From positions 62,001 to 126,000 of the forward strand of contig NZ_JBQCCF010000064.1 of the NCBI RefSeq assembly GCF_051962475.1: 64,000 nt of DNA, read 5' to 3'. Numbering within the stretch: the first letter of the stretch is position 1; every line of letters begins with the position of its first letter. Of this stretch, positions 44,528-52,958 are shown piece after piece. The DNA is from Dyella_A sp051962475. Its GTDB lineage: Bacteria > Pseudomonadota > Gammaproteobacteria > Xanthomonadales > Rhodanobacteraceae. The notes beneath the pieces were generated by a model. The model did not search any database, was not told the DNA's origin, and saw nothing but the letters and a program-made list of their open reading frames with translations. The position numbers and the translations under genes were made by a program.

Positions 44528-44579
44528 ACAACCGAGCAACCAGATCGCTTCCAGCGGGTGTGAGCGCGATAATGAGCGG

Positions 44580-45005
44580 ATGACCGACACCACCGCCACC
44601 GCCCACGACGCCCAGCAGCAGATCGCCGAGGAGTTCGCCTTCTTCAGCGACTGGACCGAGCGCTACCAGTACCTGATCGACCTCGGCAAGCAGCTGCCGC
44701 CGTTTCCCGAGGAGGCCAAGACCGAGGCCAACCGCGTGCACGGCTGCCAGTCGATGGTGTGGCTGGTGCCCAGCGGCGATGCCGCGAAAATGCATTTCGA
44801 GGCCGCCAGCGATTCGGCCATCGTTTCGGGCCTGATCGCCCTGGTGCTGCGCGTGTATTCGGATCGGCCGGCCGCGGAGATCGTGGCGACGGAGCCGGAG
44901 TTCATCCAGGCCATCGGCCTGGCCAAGCATCTCTCGCCCACCCGCTCCAACGGACTGGCCGCGATGCTGGCGAAGATCAAGCAGTACGCCGTCGCATTCG
45001 CCTGA
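44580..45005 (+). CDS. sufE: SufE-family sulfur acceptor protein
   Basis: 141 residues. EEFAFFSDWTERYQYLIDLGK and RVHGCQSMVWLV with the conserved acceptor Cys are diagnostic. SufE takes persulfide from the SufS desulfurase for Fe-S cluster building. No sufS is nearby; it follows cysS by 160 bp, an interesting but possibly chance cysteine link. A palindromic repeat follows. Confidence 0.95.
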   Translation: MTDTTATAHDAQQQIAEEFAFFSDWTERYQYLIDLGKQLPPFPEEAKTEANRVHGCQSMVWLVPSGDAAKMHFEAASDSAIVSGLIALVLRVYSDRPAAEIVATEPEFIQAIGLAKHLSPTRSNGLAAMLAKIKQYAVAFA

Positions 45006-45014
45006 CCCCCTCCC

Positions 45015-45100
45015 CTGTAGGAGCCCGCTCGCGGGCGATGCTCTTGGCTTCGATGGCGATCAAAGCGAAAGGCATCGCCCGCGAGCGGGCTCCTACAGGG
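45015..45100. repeat. Palindromic repeat of the GTAGGAGC family at the end of arsH
   Basis: CTGTAGGAGCCCGCTCGCGG and CCGCGAGCGGGCTCCTACAG form near-perfect ends, with inner GGCGATGC / GCATCGCC. Its right end supplies the TAG stop of arsH (45093-45095). Confidence 0.88.
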
Positions 45101-45818
45101 TGGCAAGGGGGTCGGACACGGGCTGATTGGCTGCGCGTCGCTCGGAGTAACGATCCACCAGCTGCGTCGCGCGCGGCCGCAGCAGCACGGTGAAGCGCAC
45201 CAGCTCTTCCATCACGTCGACGATGCGGTCGTAGTAGGCCGAGGGCTTCATACGCCCAGCCTCGTCGAATTCCTGCCACGCCTTGGCCACGCTGGACTGG
45301 TTGGGGATGGTGAACATGCGCATCCAGCGCCCGAGCAGGCGCAGCGTGTTGACCGCGTTGAACGACTGCGAGCCGCCGGACACCTGCATCACCGCCAGCG
45401 TGCGCCCCTGGGTCGGGCGCACCGCGCCGATCGACAGCGGCAGGTGGTCGATCTGTGCCTTCATCACGCCAGTGATCTGGCCGTGCCGCTCGGGACTGCA
45501 CCACACCTGCCCTTCGGACCACAGCGAGAGCTCGCGCAGTTCGCGCACGGCCGGGTGGTCGTCAGTGCCCGACTGGTCAGGCCACGGCAGGTCGGACGGA
45601 TCGAAGATGCGTGTTTCGGCGCCGAAGAACTGCAGCAGCCGCGCTGCCTCTTCCACCGCCAGCCGTGAATACGAGCGCTCGCGCAACGAGCCGTACAGCA
45701 GCAGGATGCGCGGCGGCGGCTGGTCAGCGGCCAGGCCCAGTGCGGGCCGACGGTGGGCGAATTCCGGGTGCAGGGCTGGCAGCAGATCGGGATCGGGAAG
45801 CGTGCGCAGCCGGCTCAT
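45093..45818 (-). CDS. arsH: Arsenical resistance flavoprotein ArsH
   Basis: 241 residues. NADPH-dependent FMN reductase fold with the flavin loop LLLYGSLRERSYSRL and conserved WCSPERHGQITGVMKAQIDHLPL and TQGRTLAVMQVSGGSQSFN. ArsH oxidises trivalent organoarsenicals. It overlaps acr3 by 4 bases, and its stop codon falls in a palindromic repeat. Confidence 0.95.
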   Translation of the reverse strand: MSRLRTLPDPDLLPALHPEFAHRRPALGLAADQPPPRILLLYGSLRERSYSRLAVEEAARLLQFFGAETRIFDPSDLPWPDQSGTDDHPAVRELRELSLWSEGQVWCSPERHGQITGVMKAQIDHLPLSIGAVRPTQGRTLAVMQVSGGSQSFNAVNTLRLLGRWMRMFTIPNQSSVAKAWQEFDEAGRMKPSAYYDRIVDVMEELVRFTVLLRPRATQLVDRYSERRAANQPVSDPLATL

Positions 45819-46879
45819 GCGCGCGTCTCCGTCGCCACCGGGAAGCGCGACTGCATCGCCCGCGCCGCGTGCACCAGCGCCAGCAGCACCGGCACCTCCA
45901 CCAGCGGACCGATCACCGCGGCAAACGCCACCTTCGACGCCAGCCCGAACGCGGCGATCGCCACTGCGATGGCCAGCTCGAAGTTGTTGCCGGCGGCGGT
46001 GAACGCCACCGCCGTGGTGCGCGGGTAGTTGGCGCCGACGAAGCGCGCCATCGCAAAACTCATGGCGAACATCACCACGAAGTACACCACCAGCGGCAGC
46101 GCCGCGCGCAGCACGTCCAGCGGCAGGGCAAGCAGCTCGCCGCCCTTGAGGCTGAACATCGCCACGATGGTGAACAGCAGCGCTACCAGCGTGATCGGCC
46201 CGATCCGCGGCAGGAAGCGCCCGGTGTACCAGACCTCACCCTTGGCGCGGATCAGCACGCGCCGGCCCAGCCAGCCCGCGGCGAACGGGATGCCGAGATA
46301 CACCAGCACCGCGCCCGCGATGGTGGAAAACGCCACCGGCACGACCTGCCCCGCGAGCCCGAACACCGGCGGCAGCACGCTCAGGAAGAACCACGCATAC
46401 GCGCCGAAGGTGAGCAACTGGAAGATCGCATTGAACGCCACCAGCCCGGCCACGTACTGGTTGTCGCCGCCGGCCAGCTGGTTCCACACCAGCACCATCG
46501 CGATGCAGCGCGCCAGGCCGATCAGGATCAGCCCGGTCATGTATTCGGGCTGGTCGCGCAGGAAGATCACCGCCAGCGCGAACATCAGCAGCGGCCCGAT
46601 CACCCAGTTCTGCAGCAGCGACAGCCACAGCAACCGGCGGCCGGCGAACACCCGGTGCAGCTCCTCGTAGCGCACCTTGGCCAGCGGCGGATACATCATC
46701 AGCACCAGGCCGATCGCGATCGGGATGTTGGTGCTGCCCACGCTCATGCGGTCGAGCGCCGACGGCAGCTGCGGGAACAGCGAACCGAGCAGCACGCCCA
46801 GCGCCATCGCGGCGAAGATCCAGACGGTGAGGTAGCGATCGAGAAACGAGAGGCGAAGGCGCGGCGTGGCGGCGGTCAT
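45815..46879 (-). CDS. acr3: Arsenite efflux permease Acr3
   Basis: 354 residues, ten predicted membrane helices. The Acr3 active Cys lies in LILIGLARCIAMVLVWNQLA, and TAAGNNFELAIAVAIAAFG is a family mark. It exports arsenite with proton motive force. ATG at 46879 lies 31 bp after arsC. Confidence 0.95.
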   Translation of the reverse strand: MTAATPRLRLSFLDRYLTVWIFAAMALGVLLGSLFPQLPSALDRMSVGSTNIPIAIGLVLMMYPPLAKVRYEELHRVFAGRRLLWLSLLQNWVIGPLLMFALAVIFLRDQPEYMTGLILIGLARCIAMVLVWNQLAGGDNQYVAGLVAFNAIFQLLTFGAYAWFFLSVLPPVFGLAGQVVPVAFSTIAGAVLVYLGIPFAAGWLGRRVLIRAKGEVWYTGRFLPRIGPITLVALLFTIVAMFSLKGGELLALPLDVLRAALPLVVYFVVMFAMSFAMARFVGANYPRTTAVAFTAAGNNFELAIAVAIAAFGLASKVAFAAVIGPLVEVPVLLALVHAARAMQSRFPVATETRA

Positions 46880-46909
46880 CGGTGAATCCGTAGAGAGTGA
46901 AAAAAGCAA

Positions 46910-47353
46910 TCAGCCGACGCGACGGCCCTGCGCATCCAGCACCGCCTCACCGTCCTCCTTGACGAAGGCCCCGCGCGGACGCACCGGCAGCAGGTCGAGC
47001 ACGCGCTCGGACGGCCGGCACAGCGCCACGCCCAGCGGCGAGACCACCAGCGGACGATTGATCAGGATCGGATGGGCGACCATCGCATCGAGCAGCGCGT
47101 CGTCTGAGAGCGTGGCGTCGTCCAGTCCCAGCTCGACGTACGGCGTGCCCTTCTCGCGGATCAGCGCGCGCAGCGGCTCGCCGGAGCGTGCGGCCAGCTG
47201 GGTCAGCAAGGCGCGGCTGGGCGGGGTCTTCAGGTATTCGATCACGTGCGGCTCGAACCCGCAGTGGCGGATCAGCGCCAGCGTGTTGCGCGACGTGCCG
47301 CAGGCGGGGTTGTGATAGATCACCACGTCGAAGGGATCGGTGGTCGGGCTCAT
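46910..47353 (-). CDS. arsC: Arsenate reductase, glutaredoxin-dependent
   Basis: 147 residues of the thioredoxin fold. Active-site Cys18 in YHNPACGTSRNTLAL and the Arg residues for arsenate (ILINRPLV, RPSERV) are present. It reduces arsenate to arsenite for Acr3. The ATG overlaps the arsR TGA (ATGA). Confidence 0.95.
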   Translation of the reverse strand: MSPTTDPFDVVIYHNPACGTSRNTLALIRHCGFEPHVIEYLKTPPSRALLTQLAARSGEPLRALIREKGTPYVELGLDDATLSDDALLDAMVAHPILINRPLVVSPLGVALCRPSERVLDLLPVRPRGAFVKEDGEAVLDAQGRRVG

Positions 47354-47700
47354 CGAGGATCCTTGCAGTCGGTACCGCAGGCCAGCTCGGCCAGCAGCGG
47401 TTGGCACAGTTCGGGATGCGCGCTGCAGCAGTCGCGCGCGAGGTACACCATCAGCGCGCGCAGGGCGTCCAGCCGGGCGCGGTAGACGATCGAGCGGCCC
47501 TGCCGATCGCCCTCAACCAGGCCGGCGCGCGCCAGCACGGTGAGGTGCGCGGAGAGCGTGTTCTGCGGCACATCCAACGCCGCAGCCACATCGCCGGCCG
47601 GCATGCCATGCGGCTCATGGCTCACCAGCAGGCGGAATACCGCCAACCGGGTTGACTGGGCCAGCGCGGCAAGCGTATCGAGCGCGATCGATTCATCCAT
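47350..47700 (-). CDS. arsR: ArsR-family arsenic-responsive repressor
   Basis: 116 residues. Winged helix with GDVAAALDVPQNTLSAHLTVL as recognition helix region. The As(III) site is not in the helix but near the C-terminus: C91, C92 and C99 (RDCCSAHPELC), like the Acidithiobacillus-type ArsR. It leads arsR-arsC-acr3-arsH and should repress it. Confidence 0.94.
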   Translation of the reverse strand: MDESIALDTLAALAQSTRLAVFRLLVSHEPHGMPAGDVAAALDVPQNTLSAHLTVLARAGLVEGDRQGRSIVYRARLDALRALMVYLARDCCSAHPELCQPLLAELACGTDCKDPR

Positions 47701-47718
47701 ATTTCCAGAATCATGGAT
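47695..47718. promoter_or_regulatory. Possible ArsR operator overlapping the arsR start
   Basis: ATCCAT-N12-ATGGAT inverted repeat in an AT-rich stretch covering the arsR ATG. It fits autoregulation, but the half-sites are short. Confidence 0.35.
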
Positions 47719-47747
47719 ATTTTGCCTAGACGCAAGCGCCGAAACGA

Positions 47748-47773
47748 CGAAGCCCCGCCAGAGCGGGGCTTCG
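47748..47773 (-). terminator. Hairpin terminator after dksA
   Basis: An 11-bp perfect stem CGAAGCCCCGC / GCGGGGCTTCG with a 4-base loop, 25 bp after the dksA stop and just before the arsR promoter region. Confidence 0.75.
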
Positions 47774-47797
47774 CGTTAATACCGAAATGGCGGTGGA

Positions 47798-48931
47798 TCA
47801 GTCGCCCATCTGCTTCTGCAGGTGCTCGCGGCGCTCCTGCGCGTCGAGCGAGAGCGTGGCGATCGGGCGGGCGTCGAGGCGATCGACGCCGATTTCCTCG
47901 TCGGTCTCTTCGCAGTAGCCGTAGCGACCTTCCTCGATCCGGCGCAGCGCCTTGTCGATCTTGGAGATGAGCTTGCGGTAGCGGTCGCGGGTGCGCAGTT
48001 CGAGCGAGTTCTCGGTCTCGCGCGTGGCGCGCTCGGCTTCATCGCCGACATCGCGAACCTCGTCACGCAGGTTCTCCATCGTCTGGCGCGACTCCTCCAC
48101 GAGCTGGTCACGCCAGTCGCGAAGCTTGTTGCGGAAGTACGCCAGCTGCCGCGGGCTCATGTACTCCTCGTCGGCGGAGGGGCGATAGCCCTTGGGCAGT
48201 TCGATCGTGGTGGTCGCCGGGAGCGCGTAGCGCCCGTCTTCCTTCGTCACGCCATTGTCGGAAATTGCAGCAGCTTTATTCATTGAGGACGACTGGGACT
48301 TCTGTTTCTTGGGAGGAGTATGGCTGGCGGTGGCCGTCGCTACGCGCGGTGTGGCCAGCGCCACGGCGCTGGCCACCTTGCCCTTCACTGGCGTGGCCGG
48401 TGCCGGCGCGGGGCTCGCCGCGACTGGCTTGACCGCCGCCGCCGGCTTGACTGGGGCCGGAGCCGGCTTCGACGCGGGTTTCGCCGCCGCCTTCTTCACC
48501 GGTGCCGGCTTGGCCGGTGCAGCTTTCTTGGCAACCACCTTCACCGGCGCCTTTTTCACGGCAGCCGGCTTGGCTACTTTCTTGGCCGGCGCCTTCTTGG
48601 CGACGACCGGCTTCTTCGCCGCGACCTTCTTGGCTGCCGGCTTCTTCGCTGGCGCGCTCTTGGCAACGGGCTTTTTCGCCGCCTTCTTCACGGCCGGCTT
48701 CTTGATCGGCGCTGCTTTCGCCGGCGCCTTCTTGGCGACCTTCTTGGCGACCTTCTTGGCAGCAGCCTTCGATGCCACGGTCTTCTTCGGTGTGGACTTG
48801 GCCGCCTTGGTAGCGCCCCGCGATGCGGACGCAGCGGGTTTTGCCTTCCCAGGCTTGGAGGATTTCGCCGTGGCCGCAGGCTTGTTCTTCTGCGCCTTGG
48901 CGGCGGTCGAACTACGCGTGGTTTTCGCCAT
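47798..48931 (-). CDS. dksA: DksA-type transcription factor with long histone-H1-like N-terminus
   Basis: 377 residues. Residues 1-215 are Lys/Ala/Pro repeats (KKVAKKVAKKAPAKAA type) like eukaryotic histone H1 tails. The DksA domain follows (about 240-377), with a coiled coil bearing the RNA polymerase secondary-channel tip (YFRNKLRDWRDQLVEES, LRDEVRDVGDEAERATR) and the Zn-finger region RYGYCEETDEEIGVDRLDARP. Three of the four zinc Cys are replaced, so it should not bind zinc. Such fusions occur in Xanthomonadales. The tail probably binds DNA. Confidence 0.93.
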   Translation of the reverse strand: MAKTTRSSTAAKAQKNKPAATAKSSKPGKAKPAASASRGATKAAKSTPKKTVASKAAAKKVAKKVAKKAPAKAAPIKKPAVKKAAKKPVAKSAPAKKPAAKKVAAKKPVVAKKAPAKKVAKPAAVKKAPVKVVAKKAAPAKPAPVKKAAAKPASKPAPAPVKPAAAVKPVAASPAPAPATPVKGKVASAVALATPRVATATASHTPPKKQKSQSSSMNKAAAISDNGVTKEDGRYALPATTTIELPKGYRPSADEEYMSPRQLAYFRNKLRDWRDQLVEESRQTMENLRDEVRDVGDEAERATRETENSLELRTRDRYRKLISKIDKALRRIEEGRYGYCEETDEEIGVDRLDARPIATLSLDAQERREHLQKQMGD

Positions 48932-49056
48932 TTCCCTTCACCGTTTTGGCCGTGGCGGCCGGGTGTTATAGCCCATGTGCCTTACACCAGCAAGCGCGCT
49001 TCTGGAATACTCAGGTGCACTACGAACCGCCAGCCGTCTCGGCCGCGTGAACTGTC

Positions 49057-49335
49057 TTGACCCGATTCCTGCTTTTTCTGCTCCGCCTGTACAAACGCTG
49101 GCTCAGCCCCCTGCTGGGGCAGCGTTGTCGCTTCTACCCCAGTTGCTCCGATTATGCACGGATTGCCGTTGCGCGCTTCGGTCCGCTGCGTGGCGGTGCG
49201 CTGACCCTCTGGCGGCTGGCCCGCTGCCAGCCGCTGTGCAGCGGCGGAGAGGATCCGGTGCCCGAACGCTTTGTCTTGCGCCGTTGCGGGCATCACCCCA
49301 GCACGCCCAATGCGGAGCCTCGTCATGACGACTGA
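49057..49335 (+). CDS. yidD: Membrane protein insertion efficiency factor YidD
   Basis: 92 residues. LLRLYKRWLSPLLGQRCRFYPSCSDYA is the family signature (amphipathic helix plus three Cys). It assists YidC-mediated insertion. The start is TTG at 49057. The gene is away from rnpA/yidC, its usual place. Divergent from dksA by 125 bp. Confidence 0.9.
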   Translation: MTRFLLFLLRLYKRWLSPLLGQRCRFYPSCSDYARIAVARFGPLRGGALTLWRLARCQPLCSGGEDPVPERFVLRRCGHHPSTPNAEPRHDD

Positions 49336-50227
49336 TCGGTGGGTACGGGTCGCCGGTCCTGCACGGTCGGCGAGCGCTTGCAAGGCCATGAGGTCATCGG
49401 GCGGCACGTTGGCTCGGCTGCTCGCCGTGGCGATGTGTGTGGCGCTGTCGCCGGCGCGGGCGGCCGCGGCCGTACCGACCGTGCTGCCGCGCACCGTGTC
49501 GCAAGGCCAGCTGGTGATCCTGCACCTGCCCGCGGGCAGCACCGCCCGACTCAACGACGTGCCACTGCACGTCGGCGCAGACGGGCGCGCGGTCTTCGGC
49601 GCCGGTCGCGATGAAGCCGGCCCGCTGCGGCTCACCTTGAGCAACGGGCCGGCTTCATCGCGCACGGTGCGCATCGCCGTGACACCGCGTGACTGGCCGA
49701 TCGAACGCGTCAACGGTGTGCCGCCGAAGACGGTGAACCCGCCCCCGGCGATCGCGGCGCGCATCACGCGCGAGCAGGCCGCGGTGACGGCCGCGCGCAC
49801 ACACGACGATCCCCGCGAAGATTTCCTGCATGGCTTCGTCTGGCCGGTGCACGGACGGATCAGCGGACGCTTCGGCAACCAGCGTATCTACAACGGCGAG
49901 CCGCGCGCGCCGCATTCGGGCATGGACATCGCGGTGCCGGTCGGCACGCCAGTGCGCGCGCCGGCCTCTGGCGTGGTGACCTTCGCCGCACCGGCGCTGT
50001 ACCTCACTGGCGGCACGGTGCTGATCGATCACGGTTTCGGACTGAGCTCGAACTTCCTGCACCTGTCGGCACTGAAGGTGCACGTGGGCGAACGGGTTCG
50101 GCAGGGACAGGTGATCGCCCTCTCGGGCATGACCGGCCGCGCCACCGGGCCGCACCTGCACTGGGGCTTCAACTGGTTCGGCACGCGGCTCGATCCGCTG
50201 CTGCTGCCTGGCCTGCGCGAACACTGA
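49325..50227 (+). CDS. Exported M23-family peptidase
   Basis: 300 residues. N-terminal hydrophobic signal (LARLLAVAMCVALSPARAAA, preceded by a 20-residue extension), a beta-rich domain, then the LytM core with zinc ligands in HSGMDIAV (H, D) and GPHLHWGF (H). It should cut peptidoglycan cross-bridges or regulate amidases. ATG at 49325 overlaps yidD by 11 bases with GGAG in front. A start at 49388 would give a normal-length signal. Confidence 0.9.
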   Translation: MTTDRWVRVAGPARSASACKAMRSSGGTLARLLAVAMCVALSPARAAAAVPTVLPRTVSQGQLVILHLPAGSTARLNDVPLHVGADGRAVFGAGRDEAGPLRLTLSNGPASSRTVRIAVTPRDWPIERVNGVPPKTVNPPPAIAARITREQAAVTAARTHDDPREDFLHGFVWPVHGRISGRFGNQRIYNGEPRAPHSGMDIAVPVGTPVRAPASGVVTFAAPALYLTGGTVLIDHGFGLSSNFLHLSALKVHVGERVRQGQVIALSGMTGRATGPHLHWGFNWFGTRLDPLLLPGLREH

Positions 50228-50358
50228 TACCGCGAATCCCTGCCGCACCCGCCGGGTGCGTCGCGAGTGGCACGGACTCAGGCACCCTTGCCGCAAATGG
50301 CCGCGTTATCGCCCTCGGCTGCCCGGGCCGAACTCGCCAGTGCGAGCGATGAGCCGTA

Positions 50359-51312
50359 TCAGGCGCAGTCGCTGCTGCCGAAGCCCCCGGGCACACCCTT
50401 GCTGGCGTAGGCCACGGCGTCGTGCGGGTGCAGGCTCTCCTGATGCTCCAGCCGCACGTGGAAGTCGGCGATCGTGGCGTCGGCATCCAGCGCGCGCTGG
50501 ATGCGTCGTGCGGCGTCCTCGCAGAACATCAGGTTGCCGCCGTTGGCCAGCGCGAAGGCCTGCTCGTCCTCGCGCTTCACCGCGGTCTGCACCGGCGTCC
50601 CCAGTGCCTGCTCGACACGGTCCAGCAGACCGATCAGGTTCAGTGGCGCCTGGCTGTCGAAACGCACCAGCAGGCGGGCCACGCTGCGCTGCGCATGGGG
50701 CGTGGCGACGATGCCCTGCTCGCTGCCGAGCCACGCCAGTACGGCGGTGCGATCCAGCACGGCATCTTTGGCGAAATCCCTGGCGAACTGCTCTTGGATC
50801 AGCTGGCGCGAGAGTGCCGCGGAAGCCGGACAGGTGGACGAATAGACCACCTCGGTGCCCAGTTCCATGCGGAAACCGTCTGCACCCAGGCTCGCTTCGA
50901 TCGACACCGGATAGGCGCGCCAGCCGCTGTTGGCGCTGCGCAGGGCCGCGCGGCGCACCAGCTGGTCGAAGCGGACGCTGATGCGTGCGCGATCGGCCAG
51001 ATCCTTGTGCGACTCCAGGAAGGCCTTCAGCAAGCCCTCGAGCATCGGCGCATCGAGCGTGCGCTTGCTCAGGTGCTCGTCCACCAGCAGGTACAGCCGC
51101 GACATATGGATGCCGCGCTTGTCCGGCCGGGTGAGGTTGACGAAGGCGCCGACCTGGGCGCTGGCACGCTGCACGTCGCCATCGCCAGCGTCAAAACGCA
51201 CGGGCACTTCGATGCCGTCCATGCCGACCCAGTCCAGTGCGCCGGCCAGGTGCGGCTGCGCCTGGTGGGCGACATCGGGCATCAGGCGGGCGGTGTTCTC
51301 GTGGCTGTGCAT
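50359..51312 (-). CDS. folE2: GTP cyclohydrolase IB
   Basis: 317 residues of the T-fold. The catalytic metal Cys is in STCPASAALSRQLIQEQF, and VNLTRPDKRGIHMSRLYLL is a hallmark. It starts folate or queuosine synthesis and can use metals other than zinc, so it is often induced under zinc limitation. AGGAACTTCCC precedes the ATG. No Zur site is evident. Confidence 0.95.
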   Translation of the reverse strand: MHSHENTARLMPDVAHQAQPHLAGALDWVGMDGIEVPVRFDAGDGDVQRASAQVGAFVNLTRPDKRGIHMSRLYLLVDEHLSKRTLDAPMLEGLLKAFLESHKDLADRARISVRFDQLVRRAALRSANSGWRAYPVSIEASLGADGFRMELGTEVVYSSTCPASAALSRQLIQEQFARDFAKDAVLDRTAVLAWLGSEQGIVATPHAQRSVARLLVRFDSQAPLNLIGLLDRVEQALGTPVQTAVKREDEQAFALANGGNLMFCEDAARRIQRALDADATIADFHVRLEHQESLHPHDAVAYASKGVPGGFGSSDCA

Positions 51313-51432
51313 GGGAAGTTCCTGAAGCAATCGGGCGAGGGTTTCGCGTCGAAGCGTTTATTTTGGGGCAGTGCCTGCCAGCACAACAGGTGGATGCGGG
51401 AAACGCTGCGTCCGCTGGCCGCAACCGCGATC

Positions 51433-52284
51433 TCAGCCCGCAGCGGCGCGGCGCCAGCGGCGTGCTGCGTTCCAGGCGGCCAGCGTGTTGCCGAAGTTGC
51501 CGTCATCCAGCCCCTGCTGCAGCGCGCGCAGGGGATCGTCCGCCCGCAGCGCCGCGCGTACGAGGCGCGCATCCTGACGCGCCTCCAGCGCGCGGAACAC
51601 GCCCAGCGGTCCGGGCCGTTGCGCCGCCTCACGCCACGCGGCGGCCAGATCGGCCAATTGCGCGCGAATCGCCTGGTCGCGCGCCTCGCTGCGCGTGCGC
51701 AGCGCCGAACGCGCGAGCTCGAACCGCGCCAGGCGCGCCATCGGCAGCGGCAGACGGTCGCGTTCGGCATCGTCATGCAGGCGGCGCAGTGCGTGCAGCA
51801 GATGCGCCAGCACCGCGACACGGGCGGCGCGCTCGGACGATGCCTGCGGGCCGAACCACCATGCCGTCTCGAGCTCAGCCAGCGCCCCATGCAGCGGCTG
51901 GGCGGCGGCGAGTTGCGCCTGGAAATCCGCCGGCGTGCCGTCTTCCAGCTGGGCGATGGCGGCGCGTACCGGCGCCAGCCAGCGCTCCACCGGCATTGCG
52001 TGGGCGCGCTCGTCGTCGAACAGCACCTGGGTCAGTGGATGACGGCCGCCGCTGTGCGCGGCGCCGGCCAATTCTTCCGCCCACCAGTTCAACTTCACCG
52101 CAGCGACCTGCGGCTCGCGGATCCCGTAGGCTGCGCCGAGCAGCTCCTGTTCCAGCGCCGCCAACGCGATGTGGCCGGCGTGCTCGCGCGGATCGACGAA
52201 GGCCAGCGCCACGCGCTGCTGCGGCTGCACCGCCAGCCACTTGTCGACGTAGCTCTGCAGCGCGCCGTGGCCGGTGTCGCTCAT
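51433..52284 (-). CDS. Phytoene/squalene synthase-like protein
   Basis: 283 residues. AAYGIREPQVAAVKLNWWAEEL is the family's helix, and LLHALRRLHDDAERDRLPLP replaces the second Asp-rich motif. The first DxxxD motif is weak, so synthase activity is doubtful; NDUFAF6-type proteins are similar. Its ATG overlaps the phosphatase stop (ATGA). Part of the mtaD-to-this-gene operon. Role unknown. Confidence 0.78.
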   Translation of the reverse strand: MSDTGHGALQSYVDKWLAVQPQQRVALAFVDPREHAGHIALAALEQELLGAAYGIREPQVAAVKLNWWAEELAGAAHSGGRHPLTQVLFDDERAHAMPVERWLAPVRAAIAQLEDGTPADFQAQLAAAQPLHGALAELETAWWFGPQASSERAARVAVLAHLLHALRRLHDDAERDRLPLPMARLARFELARSALRTRSEARDQAIRAQLADLAAAWREAAQRPGPLGVFRALEARQDARLVRAALRADDPLRALQQGLDDGNFGNTLAAWNAARRWRRAAAG

Positions 52285-52958
52285 GCCGACACCTCGGCCG
52301 GGAACCACGCGCTGAGCTCGTCCGGATGATCGATCACGCAGTCGGCCTGCCAGTCGTCCGGGTTGCCGCCGTCGAGATAGCCCCAGCGCACGGCCACGGT
52401 GTACAGGCCGGCGGCAGCGCCGGCGATCACATCACGCCGGTCATCTCCCACGAACACGCTGTGCGCCGGGTCGATGCCGGCGCGCTCGCAGGCGAGCCGC
52501 ACCGGCGCCGGATCGGGTTTCTTCACCGCCAGCGTGTCGCCGGACACCACGGCGGCCGCGCGCGCATCCCAGCCCAGGCGCGCCAGCAGCGCATCGGTGA
52601 GGAAGCCCGGCTTGTTGGTGACCACGCCCCAGCGGATACCGCGCGCCTCGAGCTGCGCGAGCAGCGCCTCGACGCCGTCGAAGGCGTGCGTGTCCCGCGC
52701 CAGCAGCGCTTCGTACAGGGCGAGATAGCGCGGCACCAGCGCCTCGATCGCGGACTCACCCCGGTCGGAAAACGCACACCGCAGGATCGCCCGCGAGCCG
52801 CGCGACACCACTTCGCGCACCACCGCGTAGTCCGGCGCGGTAACGCCCTCTTCCGCGCACTGGCGCACGAGCGCGGCGTAGAGATCCGGTGCGCTGTCGA
52901 GCAGGGTGCCGTCCAGATCGAACAGCACGCCTTCGATGCGGGCGGGCCGCGGCTTCAT
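52281..52958 (-). CDS. gph: HAD phosphatase, phosphoglycolate phosphatase / MupP-like
   Basis: 225 residues. HAD motif I FDLDGTLLDSAPD, motif II TNKPG, motif III KKPDPAPV and motif IV VFVGDDRRDVIAG. Named Gph by similarity. In Pseudomonas the gene next to ubiG is mupP, which dephosphorylates MurNAc-6-phosphate in wall recycling, so that is an equal possibility. It overlaps ubiG by 4 bases. Confidence 0.88.
   Translation of the reverse strand: MKPRPARIEGVLFDLDGTLLDSAPDLYAALVRQCAEEGVTAPDYAVVREVVSRGSRAILRCAFSDRGESAIEALVPRYLALYEALLARDTHAFDGVEALLAQLEARGIRWGVVTNKPGFLTDALLARLGWDARAAAVVSGDTLAVKKPDPAPVRLACERAGIDPAHSVFVGDDRRDVIAGAAAGLYTVAVRWGYLDGGNPDDWQADCVIDHPDELSAWFPAEVSA

Noticed and set aside
48255..49060. 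Phe/Ala/Gly-rich frames opposite the dksA tail
   Set aside because: Complement of the Lys/Ala repeat codons; low complexity, not a membrane protein.
50228..50358. Short GCACCC/GGGTGC hairpin between the M23 peptidase gene and folE2 as terminator
   Set aside because: Only a 6-bp stem and no T-run; not distinguishable from chance in this GC-rich DNA.
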